Shown: positions 9,401 through 17,647, numbered from the stretch's first letter. The stretch is DNA of 64,000 nt from Gp13-AA77 sp035946575 (GCA_035946575.1 DASYZG010000119.1:1-64000), one strand, 5' to 3'. Numbers and translations are program-made. The notes: generated by a model not told the origin, from the sequence alone.

Positions 9401-9781
9401 CGCGTCGAAGACGGGCTGGCGGCGGTTGACGAGGCCATGGCTGCATCCCGCGCGCACAACGAACGCTGGTGGGACGCGGAGCTGCACCGTCTCCGCGGCG
9501 AGCTGTTGCTTGCCGGAGGCGCGGACGCCAGCGAGGTCAAAGCGGCCTACCTCCGTGCCATCGAAATCGCACGCAGCCAGCAGGCGCGCGCGCTGGAACT
9601 GCGCGCCGCGATGAGCCTGGCGCGCTCGTCATCCGGGCAGCAGGAGGCCGGAGATGCATGGTCCCTGCTGCGGAACCTGTATTCCTGGTTCACCGAAGGC
9701 ATGGACTCGCCCGATCTCCAGTCCGCCGGCTCACTCCTGGCCAGGGCATCAGCAGGGTTCGGCGGCGAGCCTAACGCCTGA
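6458..9781 (+). CDS. BTAD (SARP-like) AAA-ATPase TPR transcriptional regulator
   Basis: A protein of about 1107 aa. The N-terminal winged-helix region (about 12-95: LSIRLLGDFSLTYQDQAV, then RNNLRQVLHQLRYALPD) is followed by a bacterial transcriptional activation domain of TPR-like repeats (about 110-250, ending LGVEPSQATREVYEGLV). Next is an AAA/STAND-type ATPase with Walker A GEAGIGKS near 301-308 and Walker B LLLIDDLQW near 408-416. A long TPR-like helical array fills the rest. This is the layout of large SARP/MalT-like regulators that bind a signal through the C-terminal repeats. No LuxR-type HTH is seen at the C-terminus. The start is uncertain: GTG 6458 follows a purine-rich GGAAAGAAG, while ATG 6347 lies 7 bases after a perfect TATAAT (6334-6339) and would be nearly leaderless. 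It lies 277 bases downstream of the exporter genes, so it may regulate them, but that is inference. Confidence 0.85.
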   Translation: MAPSKQAPASPTLSIRLLGDFSLTYQDQAVTGVNTPRLHSLLAYLLFHRDAPQLRQHVAFVFWPDTSEAQARNNLRQVLHQLRYALPDSDRFLQVDARTVGWRSDATFFLDVQEFERALALADSAPRPDDKRAALERAADLYRADLLPSCYDEWIGAERDRLRQGHRRALQCLVDLLEARRDYAQASHHAQRLVREEPLDEEANCRLMRLLALDGDRAGALRVYQNCVAHLQRELGVEPSQATREVYEGLVRRELRPARMADRQPALEATLPLVGRRREWERLHAAWLQAMEGPAGFALITGEAGIGKSRLAEELLSVADGEGFAVARTRSYAAEGQLSLAPAADWLRSDVLRRNLGKLDPVWRTEVSRILPELTSEYPGLPPYEPVTKYGQRQRFFEALARAVLAAPQPLLLLIDDLQWCDQETLEWLHFLLRFDPAAKMLILGTARYEEVPPQHPLCSLVLHLRSTVQVTELRLQPFDAAETARLAAQVAGRDLDMDSAMRLYRETEGNPLFVVETIRSQGEGKSGGEAGGRSRALEPLIPVPGKVQAIISGRLAQLSASARELAYLAAASGRAFTVDLLIEAGHSDEESIVRALEELCQKRIVQEQSPNNYDFSHDKLREIAYTEISGPQRWLLHRRIAQALEVMNADDLSPISGQIAWQYERAAVFDRAIANYQRVAAAAQRLYANEDAVNLLSRGLALLEQLPAGAKRDAQELNLQLALAPLYRMTKGWTSPEVEQALDRAMELCDKVGDDTQRAQLFYGLESLYVVQAKLEKVQLASDELHRLYHRTQARPPLEADIMRIGSRLHLGRIAEANEEFERMLAAANPSQLQRISEEQGWNFAAHGRAWQAHALWLLGYPHSALLRALEGVELANDLGQPFNQALTATYLALLQQLCADESTARASADKALALTTEYKAPYYRAWSSILVCYAQARERPGRATLASLRESIEVFKASGARIRLPYYFGLVAQVCGQAERVEDGLAAVDEAMAASRAHNERWWDAELHRLRGELLLAGGADASEVKAAYLRAIEIARSQQARALELRAAMSLARSSSGQQEAGDAWSLLRNLYSWFTEGMDSPDLQSAGSLLARASAGFGGEPNA

Positions 9782-10032
9782 ATAACGATTTCCTGCCTTC
9801 GGCCTTCGATCTTGTTTCAAAAACTCCCCGTTTTCTTGCCCGACCGAACGCTTTCCTAACGCGGCGGCTGTTATCTTGGCGCCTTTAGACGCTGAGATTC
9901 CTTTCGTGACCGGCACCGCAGCGCTATCAAAGCGCGAGGCGCGGGAATTCTCGGCGGCCCCAAGTGCTTCCGAAGGTCAAGCGCTACTCGACAGCTCGAG
10001 AATCGATGCTCACAGCAGACAGGAGGACAACG

Positions 10033-11439
10033 ATGGTGCCAAAGCAACAAGCAGCAAGCAGACTGAGCGCAGCGGCGGTTCAGGATTTCAGGCCGCGCCT
10101 GCGGGGCGAAATGATCCAGCCGGGCGACGCAGCCTACGAGTCCGCGCGCAAGGTGTATAACGCCATGATCGACAAGCATCCCGCGCTGATCGTACGCTGC
10201 GCCGACGTGGCAGACGTCATCGCGGGCGTCAACTTTGCGCGCGACTGCGAGTTGACCCTGGCGGTGCGCGGAGGCGGGCACAACGGACCGGGCCTCGGCG
10301 TCTGCGACGAGGGTCTGGTGCTCGACTTGTCGCGGATGAAGGGTGTCCGCGTCGACCCGGCCTCCCGCGCCGTCAGGGTCGAGGGTGGCTGCACCTGGGG
10401 CGCCGTGGACCACGCGACCCATCCGTTCGGTCTGGCCACGCCGAGTGGTTTTATCTCAAGCACCGGCGTAGGCGGGCTGACGCTGGGCGGCGGCATTGGC
10501 TGTCTCGCCCGAACTTATGGACTGACGATTGACAACCTCCTGGAGGTGGATCTGGTACTGGCCGACGGCCGCTTCGTCACTGCCAATCCCAGGGAAAACG
10601 CTGAGCTCTTCTGGGCGGTACGCGGCGGAGGGGGCAACTTCGGCGTAGTGACCTCCTTTGTCTTCAAACTCCATCCGATCAGTACCGTCTATGGCGGTCC
10701 CATGATCTGGCCCCTGGAACAGGCGTCCGATCTGCTGAAGTTCTGGCGGGACTTCATCATGACAGCGCCGCAGGACATCAATGGCTGGTTCGGGTTCATG
10801 ACCGTTCCGCCCGCTCCGCCGTTTCCAGAGCAATTCCACATGAAAAAGATGTGCGCGGTGGTATGGTGTTACACCGGTCCCTTGGACAAGGCTGAAGAGC
10901 GCTTCAAACCCATTCGCGCTTTTGGACCACCGGCGGTGGACTTCGCCGGGCCGATTCCCTGGCCGATATTGCAGAGCATGTTCGACGCGCTATACCCAGC
11001 CGGTCTGCAATGGTATTGGAAGGCCGACTTCTTCCGGGAGTTGAATGACCAGGCGATCGATCTGCATGTCAAGTATGGCGCGCAACTTCCGACGATGCAC
11101 TCGACCATGCATATCTACCCCATTAACGGCGCGGCGCATAGCGTTGGCACAGCCGACACCGCCTTCAGCTTTCGCGACGTCAACTTTGCCCAGGTGATCG
11201 TTGGGGTTCATCCTGACGCCTCCCAGAACGCTCGGATGATCGCTTGGGCCAAGGATTACTGGCTGGCGCTGCACGCCCACTCGGCGGGCGGGGCCTACCT
11301 CAACATGGTCATGGACGAGGGCGAGGACATGGTCAAAGCAGCTTATCGCGACAACTACCCGCGACTCGCGCAGATCAAGGCCACCTACGACCCGAAAAAC
11401 TTCTTCCATGTAAATCAGAACATCAAGCCGGCAGTGTGA
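10033..11439 (+). CDS. FAD-binding oxidoreductase, berberine-bridge (BBE) type
   Basis: A 468-aa flavoprotein of the PCMH/VAO superfamily. The FAD-binding half contains RGGGHNGPGLGVCDEG, whose His is the usual 8-alpha-histidyl attachment site, then TGVGGLTLGGGIGCLARTYGLTID and ADGRFVTAN. The C-terminal BBE segment YDPKNFFHVNQNI is present. By comparison with bicovalent relatives such as glucooligosaccharide oxidase, the position of the second (cysteinyl) link before GVGGLTLGGG is not Cys, so single covalent attachment is more likely. There is a strong ribosome site AGGAGG (10021-10026) before ATG 10033, which fixes the start. No signal peptide is seen, so it is probably cytosolic. Likely substrates are carbohydrates or phenolic/antibiotic-like compounds; not determinable from sequence. 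Confidence 0.88.
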   Translation: MVPKQQAASRLSAAAVQDFRPRLRGEMIQPGDAAYESARKVYNAMIDKHPALIVRCADVADVIAGVNFARDCELTLAVRGGGHNGPGLGVCDEGLVLDLSRMKGVRVDPASRAVRVEGGCTWGAVDHATHPFGLATPSGFISSTGVGGLTLGGGIGCLARTYGLTIDNLLEVDLVLADGRFVTANPRENAELFWAVRGGGGNFGVVTSFVFKLHPISTVYGGPMIWPLEQASDLLKFWRDFIMTAPQDINGWFGFMTVPPAPPFPEQFHMKKMCAVVWCYTGPLDKAEERFKPIRAFGPPAVDFAGPIPWPILQSMFDALYPAGLQWYWKADFFRELNDQAIDLHVKYGAQLPTMHSTMHIYPINGAAHSVGTADTAFSFRDVNFAQVIVGVHPDASQNARMIAWAKDYWLALHAHSAGGAYLNMVMDEGEDMVKAAYRDNYPRLAQIKATYDPKNFFHVNQNIKPAV

Positions 11440-11755
11440 TGCGCGGGCGGCGCCGCGCGTGCAATCATGGCGCGGGCGGCGCCGCCACCTCACGAATAAT
11501 CAGCCCGGTACGAGGATTCAGGTACCCGAAGGCGTCACCAACGTACCACGGCGTCCCGCCGACTCTCGCCGCGATGATCGATCGCACGGCGTTCACTCGA
11601 ATTTGGAGCAGGGTCGCGGCCAAACTGGCTGGAACGCAAGGGTGCGGCTGGAGAGTACGGCGTGTCCCATCCTCGGAAATCAGGGGTCGATCATATCCGA
11701 TAGGCTGACTCGGTTTCACGCCAGAAGGGGCTTACACTACATACTTGGGCCTGCG
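11440..11755. other. Intergenic region with a GC-rich direct repeat
   Basis: The words GCGCGGGCGGCGCCGC occur twice within 50 bases (about 11441-11456 and 11471-11486). A minus-strand frame (11465-11719, 84 codons) has a plausible-looking C-terminal part (VGGTPWYVGDAFGYLNP) but no ribosome site or recognised domain. It may be a gene remnant; I do not call it. Confidence 0.4.
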
Positions 11756-12733
11756 ATGACCAGGGACCTCAATCGGCGGCGATTTCTTTCCGTTGGAGCG
11801 GCAAGCCTCGCGGCTCTGCCGGTCCACAGCCTGAATTCGGAGAAGCCCTCGCCCGCCGAAACTTCGCAGCGCAGGTTCTACTCGGTTTTGAGCGTAGGCC
11901 GGCTCGGGTTCGAGGCCAGCTTTATCGAATCCCTGGATCTCGCCGTCAGGCACGGCTTCGAAGGCGTGGATCCCGATCCCAATTACTTCGCGTCTCTCGG
12001 CGAGGATGGGCTCAAGCGGCTGCTTGATGACTTGCGCGCGAGGAATCTCAAGTTCGGCGCCGCGGGTCTGCCGGTCGAGTTTCGCAAGGACGAAACCACC
12101 TTCGCCGGCGGGCTGAAGATGCTTCCAGCCACAGCCGATATTCTGCGGCGCGCGGGAATCCGGCGCGTAAGCACCTGGGTTCTGCCCTGCAGCAACGAGC
12201 TCACCTCTCTGCAGAATTTCCGTCAGCACGCCGACCGTCTGCATCAATGCGCGAAGATCCTCGGCGATTACGACCAGAAGCTCGGCCTGGAATACGTGGC
12301 CCCGCGTACCCTCTGGAGGAGCGAGCGGCATCCCTTTGTGCACACGCTGAGCGAAACGAGAGAGCTCACCGTGGCGATCGGTACGAGCAATCTTGGAATT
12401 CAGCTCGATAGCTGGCACTGGTTCAACGCGGAGGAGACCGCGAAGGATCTGCTGACGCTGCGCGGCTCCGACGTGGTGACCGTCGACCTGAACGATGCGC
12501 CGCGGGGCCTCACATTCGACGAGTACCAGGACGATCATCGTGAGTTGCCCGCCGCCACGGGCGTGATTCCCGTGAGAGACTTCCTGAACGCGCTCGTTCA
12601 GATGCAGTATGACGGTCCGATCCAGGCGGAGCCCTTCAATGCCGCTCTGCGTGCGCTGCCGCTCGATCAGGCCTGTGCGATCACGGCCTCGGCCATGAAG
12701 AGGGCGTTCGGAATTCCCGGCGTGGAATCCTGA
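11756..12733 (+). CDS. Tat-exported TIM-barrel protein, sugar phosphate isomerase/epimerase family
   Basis: A 325-aa protein beginning MTRDLNRRRFLSVGAAS, a twin-arginine signal (RRRFLS) followed by a hydrophobic Ala/Leu stretch. This supports ATG 11756 over the longer frame. The mature part follows the xylose-isomerase-like TIM-barrel pattern: LDLAVRHGFEGVDPDP at strand 1, GLEYVAPRTLW, LGIQLDSWHWF with a conserved Asp/His pair, VVTVDLNDAP and the terminal GPIQAEPFN with the metal-ligand-type Glu. Such proteins isomerise or epimerise sugars or act on cyclitols with a divalent metal. Export by Tat suggests a folded, cofactor-bearing periplasmic enzyme. It is followed after 88 bases by another exported hydrolase on the same strand, so the two may be co-expressed. 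Confidence 0.8.
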   Translation: MTRDLNRRRFLSVGAASLAALPVHSLNSEKPSPAETSQRRFYSVLSVGRLGFEASFIESLDLAVRHGFEGVDPDPNYFASLGEDGLKRLLDDLRARNLKFGAAGLPVEFRKDETTFAGGLKMLPATADILRRAGIRRVSTWVLPCSNELTSLQNFRQHADRLHQCAKILGDYDQKLGLEYVAPRTLWRSERHPFVHTLSETRELTVAIGTSNLGIQLDSWHWFNAEETAKDLLTLRGSDVVTVDLNDAPRGLTFDEYQDDHRELPAATGVIPVRDFLNALVQMQYDGPIQAEPFNAALRALPLDQACAITASAMKRAFGIPGVES

Positions 12734-12821
12734 TCTTCGTCCAGCCGTTGACTTGCGCACCCTGGGAGTGGATTATGGTCGCATCCAGTTGCTGGGCACT
12801 TCCAGAACCGGGAAAGTCGCG

Positions 12822-13781
12822 ATGACAAGACGCAAGGCCTTGATCGGAACTTTCGCGACTGGAGCTCTGATCGGCAGTCGGGCAGGCTTCGGGAAAGCAT
12901 CGCAACCCATTACCTCCGTAAAGTTCGACCTGCCGGTCAAATCTTGCGACTGTCACACCCACATTTTCGATCCTCTTCACTTTCCGTATTCGCCGCACCG
13001 CACCTATACGCCCGAGGCTGCTTTGCCCGAGGAGATGGCAGCCCTCCATCGGGCGCTCCACGTCGAGCGCGTTGTGATCGTCACGCCGAGTGTCTATGGG
13101 ACTGATAACTCGGCCACACTTTTCGGCATCACAGCGCGCGGCAGCAGTGCCCGGGGCGTAGCCGTAATCGACGAGAGGACGAAGGAGAGCGAACTCGACA
13201 CGATGGCGGGAGCCGGAGTACGGGGCGTCCGGTTTAATCTCGTTACCACCGGCGGGATTGACCTGGGTGCGGCTCGCCGGCAAGTCACGCGGGCAAACCA
13301 CCGCATCAAGCGTCACAACTGGCACATCCAGATCTATGCCAGGCCTGAAGTGATTTCCAGCCTCAGGGGCCTGATTCAGGACTTATCAGTTCCCGTGGTG
13401 TTCGATCACTTCGGCGGAATGCAGGCTGATTTGGGAATAGAGCAACCGGGGTTTGTGGACCTGGTCGAACTGGTTGCGTCGGGCAAGGCCTACGTGAAAC
13501 TCTCCGCGGCGTATCGCGCGTCGAAGCGGGGGCCCGATTACCCCGATGTGGTGCCGTTCGCAAAAGCACTCATCGCCGCCAACGAGGAACGCGTGCTTTG
13601 GGGAACCGACTGGCCTCATCCTGGCACTACCCCGCCTCCAGGCGGCCAGCGAACGGACGTCACCCCGTTGCTCCAGATCGACGACGGGCGCCTGCTCAAC
13701 CAATTCGCGGTTTGGGCGCCGGACCCGGCCGTTCGCCAGAAGATACTTGTGGATAACCGGGCCCGACTGTATGGCTTCTGA
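12822..13781 (+). CDS. Exported amidohydrolase, 2-pyrone-4,6-dicarboxylate lactonase (LigI)-like
   Basis: A 319-aa protein starting MTRRKALIGTFATG, a twin-arginine-like N-terminal signal; a GGGAAAG ribosome site precedes ATG 12822. The TIM-barrel amidohydrolase core has the metal-site DCHTHIFDP at residues 43-51 and the terminal WGTDWPHP with Asp263. The order and spacing match the TIM-barrel metal-dependent hydrolase family that includes LigI, which hydrolyses the lactone 2-pyrone-4,6-dicarboxylate and needs no metal. LigI itself is cytoplasmic, so an exported homologue probably acts on another lactone or dicarboxylate. The preceding exported TIM-barrel isomerase-like gene on the same strand suggests a shared catabolic role; the substrate is unknown. 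Confidence 0.8.
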   Translation: MTRRKALIGTFATGALIGSRAGFGKASQPITSVKFDLPVKSCDCHTHIFDPLHFPYSPHRTYTPEAALPEEMAALHRALHVERVVIVTPSVYGTDNSATLFGITARGSSARGVAVIDERTKESELDTMAGAGVRGVRFNLVTTGGIDLGAARRQVTRANHRIKRHNWHIQIYARPEVISSLRGLIQDLSVPVVFDHFGGMQADLGIEQPGFVDLVELVASGKAYVKLSAAYRASKRGPDYPDVVPFAKALIAANEERVLWGTDWPHPGTTPPPGGQRTDVTPLLQIDDGRLLNQFAVWAPDPAVRQKILVDNRARLYGF

Positions 13782-14530
13782 CCCGCGAGAAGGCAAGGCG
13801 CTCACGTCTCTACCTCTCTGACACCGGCAGCAGACCGCACAGGATCAGGATTCCGAGCAGCACGAATGATGTTTTCGCAATGCTCGATAGATCGGGCGCG
13901 AGTATCAGGTGCTGCGCGTCCGGCTGGTAAAGAAGTGCGGGAATGATGTACGAGGTCCGAGAAGCCAGCATCACGCCCGCGGCTGCGTGGGCAACGGAGA
14001 CAGCAACGCTGTCGGAAAGCAGTTCGCCGGTGAGGGGGCGCTGAAGTTATCGAGGGCCACCATACGCGTCTCCGTGACATCGGCTCATCTCCTTGCGCGT
14101 GGATGTTGAGCAGGGATCGAGGCCTGATCTATGAAGTAATACGAGAGGCGGAGGTCTAAGTTTCACTGCCTCTGTTGGCTGGTGTCTCTGGCACAACCCA
14201 TGAGTCACCACGCCCTGCAAGGGATTTGAGGCTGGCGCCTCCTTTCGGTCCCCGGAAATTCCTGTGACTCTGGCGCCCGGTACGCGTGGTACACTGTATC
14301 GGCGCCTGATACCCGACGGTTCGGTTGCTCCGGTCAGGACTTGATCTAGGAGTTCCCGCCTCAAGCCCCGGTATATTCTTCGGGGTGGTACGAAGCAAGG
14401 CTGATAACTCAAGGGGCTGGCTGTGTTTGTTCGGGAAACGAGCGGGCGGTCCCCTCCCGGGCCGCATCTCGGCCGTCGCCGGGTGTACTGCCGGCCGCCC
14501 GATGGGTATTGATCCCCACAAAGGAGTGAT
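13782..14530. other. Long intergenic region with one gene remnant
   Basis: Apart from the minus-strand membrane-protein remnant at 13810-14046, no open frame here has a credible start, ribosome site or domain. The last bases (14521-14526, AAGGAG) are the ribosome site of the desaturase. Confidence 0.5.
13810..14046 (-). pseudogene. C-terminal remnant of an unidentified membrane protein
   Basis: The minus-strand frame runs from just after a TAA (14047-14049) to a TAG at 13810-13812. It reads LTGELLSDSVAVSVAHAAAG, then SRTSYIIPALLY, LILAPDLSSIAK and a hydrophobic segment TSFVLLGILILCGLLPVSER at the end. Composition looks genuinely coding and ends in a predicted membrane helix with a charged tail, but no start codon precedes the conserved-looking part. 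I read it as the 3' end of a decayed gene. Family not recognised. Confidence 0.45.
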
Positions 14531-15616
14531 GTGCCACTGACTGTCAATGAGGGTCCGGTCTCGAATCAGGTCAGGTGTCCGCCCAACAGTGCGGCCTGGA
14601 AAGAAGTAGTCTCCAAATACCAGCAGCCGTCGCTCTGGCGCAGCGTCTATCAGCTTGTCAACTCGTTTGTACCCTACGGATTGCTCTGGTACCTGGCGTA
14701 CCGCAGCCTCGCCCTTTCCTATTTGATCAGCGTGCCGCTGGTGATCCTGGCGGCCGGCTTTCTCATGCGCCTCTTCATCATCCAGCACGACTGCGGCCAC
14801 GGTTCCTTCTTCAGATCACAAAGAGCCAATGACATCGTCGGCTTCATCACTGGCGTGTTAACCCTGACACCCTACCACTTCTGGCGCTGGGAGCACGCTG
14901 TGCACCACGCCGGCTCGGGCGATCTCGACCGGCGCACTTTGGGCGCGGTGTGGACTCTGACGGTTCAGGAATACCTTGATGCTCCGTTGTGGAAGCGAAT
15001 CCTCTATCGCCTGGTGCGCAACCCATTTGTGCTCCTCGTGTTCGTGCCGTCGATCCTGTTCCTGATCCTGCACCGATTTGCTTCCACCCGGGCGAGCCGG
15101 CGGGATCGGCTTTCGGTCTATTGGACGAATCTGGCGATTGTGGCGCTGGCGGTGGTGTTGAGCCTGCTCATGAGCCTCAAGGCCTACCTGACGATCCACT
15201 TTTCGATCATGGCGGTGAGCGGTACCGTGGGAGTTTGGCTGTTTTATGTGCAGCATCAGTTCGAAGGAGTCAACTGGCAGCGCCATCGTGAATGGGATTA
15301 TACGTCGGCCGCCCTGGAAGGCAGTTCGTATTACAAGCTACCCAGGATCCTGCAGTGGTTCTCAGGCAACATCGGTTTTCATCATATCCATCACTTAAGC
15401 CCGCGGATTCCCAACTACTACCTGGAAAAGTGCCACAATCATGATCCCCTGTTCCAACGCGTGGTAACCCTGACCCTCACCTCAAGCTTGAAATCACTCA
15501 GGCACCAGTTATGGGACGAAGCCCACCACCGCCTCGTCGGGTTCCGTTATCTCAGGACGTTTCGAAGACGGCACCGATCCGAGGATTATCCCCGCGATTG
15601 TGCCGGGGTGGGGTGA
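14531..15616 (+). CDS. Membrane fatty acid desaturase (three His-box)
   Basis: A 361-aa integral membrane desaturase. The three di-iron histidine boxes are HDCGH (86-90), HAVHH (122-126) and FHHIHH (283-288), with hydrophobic segments around 45-85, 165-180 and 200-240. This matches acyl-lipid/omega-type desaturases that introduce double bonds into membrane acyl chains and help keep membranes fluid in the cold. Start is GTG at 14531 with AAGGAG 5 bases upstream; an overlapping ATG two bases earlier terminates after three codons. After the stop (TGA, 15614-15616) the same frame continues with a piece of an unrelated surface-protein gene, so the last dozen residues (HRSEDYPRDCAGVG) may derive from a recombination junction. 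Confidence 0.93.
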   Translation: MPLTVNEGPVSNQVRCPPNSAAWKEVVSKYQQPSLWRSVYQLVNSFVPYGLLWYLAYRSLALSYLISVPLVILAAGFLMRLFIIQHDCGHGSFFRSQRANDIVGFITGVLTLTPYHFWRWEHAVHHAGSGDLDRRTLGAVWTLTVQEYLDAPLWKRILYRLVRNPFVLLVFVPSILFLILHRFASTRASRRDRLSVYWTNLAIVALAVVLSLLMSLKAYLTIHFSIMAVSGTVGVWLFYVQHQFEGVNWQRHREWDYTSAALEGSSYYKLPRILQWFSGNIGFHHIHHLSPRIPNYYLEKCHNHDPLFQRVVTLTLTSSLKSLRHQLWDEAHHRLVGFRYLRTFRRRHRSEDYPRDCAGVG

Positions 15617-15853
15617 CAACCCGGCAATCTCGGGGTCGGTACGGCCTCTCCGACGACCACCCGCACCGTTGTGGGTAACAACACCTACGCACCAGTTTGG
15701 GTTCAAACTTCCAGCACTTTCGGAACCTGGCTTCAATTGGCCAACGCCAGCAACGGCGGCCGCACGTGGAACATCCTTTCTGCGGGCAGCGCCAATAGCG
15801 GGGGCGCGGGCAGTCTGGGAATCACCGATCTTACCGGCACTAGCAAGCTCCTC
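15617..15853 (+). pseudogene. Fragment of a tail-fibre/S74-type surface protein
   Basis: Directly after the desaturase stop and in the same frame, the sequence reads GNLGVGTASPTTTRTVVG, then APVWVQTSSTFGTWLQLAN, SNGGRTWNILSAGSANSG and GSLGITDLTGTSKLL. The GNLGVGTASPTT motif (compare GNVGIGTTSP) and the TWNI(L/I)SAGSANSGGAG motif are typical of long secreted beta-solenoid or tail-fibre-like proteins, often with a C-terminal S74 chaperone domain. Only about 79 codons remain, with no start and no continuation, so it is a stranded fragment. Confidence 0.65.
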
Positions 15854-16108
15854 CGTCATGCCCCACAGGGCATGCACCTCACCACGCGGCCGTCTGGTCC
15901 GGCTATCGAACGCCAACGATCCGATTAGAAACTGCCCGCGTATTCCAAGGGCAATAAGTCCTGTCCCCGGCGGACCACGGCGAATCGCACCGCCGGTGGC
16001 GAATTGGGGCCAATCTGCAATTTGACAAACCCTACGCTGCGCCCCAGAATGAACGTTAAGCGCGCCATCGCGATGGCTGGCGCCCGACCACCGCAAGCCA
16101 AGGATCTC
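15854..16108. other. Region between surface-protein fragment and mrp, with mrp promoter
   Basis: No coding sequence is supported. The mrp promoter candidate lies at 16022-16050. Confidence 0.4.
16022..16050 (+). promoter_or_regulatory. Sigma70-type promoter for mrp
   Basis: A perfect -35 TTGACA (16022-16027) is followed after 17 bases by CAGAAT (16045-16050; 4 of 6 match TATAAT). It would start transcription near 16057, about 50 bases before the mrp ATG. Confidence 0.5.
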
Positions 16109-17239
16109 ATGAGCAACCGAGTTCATCCACAGGACGTAATGAAGGCTCTGAGCGATGTCCGCGATCCGGCCGGAAGGGGCATCGTGGCTCTGGGGTGCGT
16201 GAAGGGGGTCGAGGTCGGCGAGGGACGCGTGTCCGTCGCCCTGGAATTGCCGCCGTCGATCACGGTCACCACGGCCGCGGGCCAGCAATTGCTGCGCGAT
16301 ATCCATAACGCGGTGGAGGCGCTCGATGCGGGCAAGGTGGAGATTCACGTCGCGCGCCCGCAAGCCGAACCCGCCGGCGCTTCCGGACCTACGCGCGCCC
16401 CGGGCGCCGGACACGGTAGCGTGCCCTCCGAAGCTGCCGCGCCGCCCCCCAAGCTCGCCCCCGGCGTCAAGACCACAATCGCGGTCGCCAGTGGCAAAGG
16501 CGGCGTAGGCAAGTCGACCGTGGCCGCCAATCTTGCCGTTGCGCTCGCCTCGGCAGGGCACGCCGTAGGCTTGATGGATACCGACGTCTACGGGCCGAGC
16601 GTCCCGATTCTCGTCGGCGCGCAACACGATCCGGAAGTTGTGCAAGGCAAGATCGAGCCTCCCGTCGAGCACGGCGTGAAGATCATCTCCATGGGCTATT
16701 TCCTGCCCAAAGACGAGGCTGTGATCTGGCGCGGCCCCATGCTGCACAAGACGGTGCAGCAGTTTCTGGGCGATGTGCGCTGGGGCAGTCTCGACTATCT
16801 GGTGATCGATCTGCCGCCCGGCACCGGCGACATCCAGCTGAGTCTGTGCCAGACGGCCTCGCTGACCGGCGCCGTGATCGTCTCCACTCCGCAGGATCTG
16901 GCGCTGACCGTCGCGTCCAAGGCGATCGCGATGTTCCAGAAGCTGAACGTGCCCATTCTCGGCATCGTCGAGAACATGAGCTATTACGTCTGCAGTGCCT
17001 GCGGGCATCGCGAGGAGATTTTCGGGCACGGCGGGGCGCGCGCGGCAGCCGAGCGACTGGGATTTCCCTTCCTCGGCGAGATCCCGCTCGATCTGCGCAT
17101 CCGGACGGAGAGCGATCGAGGCCAGCCCGTGGCGCTGGACGGCACGACCCGGCAGGGCAAAGCCTTCCGCGACGTGGCCGCAGCGCTCGAAGCCGAGTTG
17201 GCGAAGACCCAGCTGGCGGAAGAGATCGTCATTGAGTGA
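16109..17239 (+). CDS. mrp: Mrp/ApbC iron-sulfur carrier P-loop ATPase
   Basis: A 376-aa protein. An N-terminal MIP18/DUF59 domain (about 1-90, VMKALSDVRDPAGRGIVALGCVKGVEV) is joined by a Pro/Ala-rich linker to a SIMIBI ATPase. The deviant Walker A GKGGVGKS is at 129-136, followed by DTDVYGPSVP, VIDLPPGTGD and the CxxC cluster ligand VCSACG (Cys295, Cys298). Mrp proteins bind and transfer [4Fe-4S] clusters to apoproteins in the cytosol. The start at 16109 has AAGGA just upstream and gives the standard N-terminus. The next gene, a DUF971 protein, commonly accompanies or is fused to Mrp, which supports a joint role in cluster handling. Confidence 0.95.
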   Translation: MSNRVHPQDVMKALSDVRDPAGRGIVALGCVKGVEVGEGRVSVALELPPSITVTTAAGQQLLRDIHNAVEALDAGKVEIHVARPQAEPAGASGPTRAPGAGHGSVPSEAAAPPPKLAPGVKTTIAVASGKGGVGKSTVAANLAVALASAGHAVGLMDTDVYGPSVPILVGAQHDPEVVQGKIEPPVEHGVKIISMGYFLPKDEAVIWRGPMLHKTVQQFLGDVRWGSLDYLVIDLPPGTGDIQLSLCQTASLTGAVIVSTPQDLALTVASKAIAMFQKLNVPILGIVENMSYYVCSACGHREEIFGHGGARAAAERLGFPFLGEIPLDLRIRTESDRGQPVALDGTTRQGKAFRDVAAALEAELAKTQLAEEIVIE

Positions 17240-17299
17240 TTGGGGCGATTGATTCATTCATTGACTCATTGACTCAATGGGTCATTTCTGGCCTTTCCA

Positions 17300-17647
17300 A
17301 TGACCATCCTTGCCCGAAAGGTAACCCTCGCCGCTGAGAACAAATCCATCGCCATCGAGTGGTCGGATGGGCATCGCAGCCTCTATCCCTACGCTTACCT
17401 GCGTGAGAAGTGCCCTTGCGCGACCTGCACGGACGCACACGGGACAGGCTCGCGTCCCACGGCGCGGCGCGCGGCAGCATCGAGCGCGCTGCCGATGTAT
17501 CAGGAGCCGCTGAAGCCTGTGAAGGCCGAGGCCGTGGGCCGCTACGCTTTGGGCATCACCTGGAGCGACGGGCACGCGACGGGAATTTATAGCTTCGACT
17601 ATCTGCGCGGACTTTGCCCGTGCGGACAATGCGAATCAGGGGAGTAG
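17300..17647 (+). CDS. DUF971 / gamma-butyrobetaine-hydroxylase-like N-domain protein
   Basis: A 115-aa protein with two copies of the family signature: IAIEWSDGHRSLYPYAYLREKCPCATC and ITWSDGHATGIYSFDYLRGLCPCGQC. The four paired cysteines (CPCATC, CPCGQC) resemble a metal-binding site. The family is often adjacent or fused to Mrp-type ATPases and is thought to take part in iron-sulfur assembly. Here it lies 60 bases after mrp, separated by short direct repeats (CATTGACT). Biochemical role not established from sequence. Confidence 0.85.
   Translation: MTILARKVTLAAENKSIAIEWSDGHRSLYPYAYLREKCPCATCTDAHGTGSRPTARRAAASSALPMYQEPLKPVKAEAVGRYALGITWSDGHATGIYSFDYLRGLCPCGQCESGE

Noticed and set aside
15509..17257. 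582-codon minus-strand frame over mrp
   Set aside because: Shadow of mrp and the surface-protein fragment; no ribosome site or domain.
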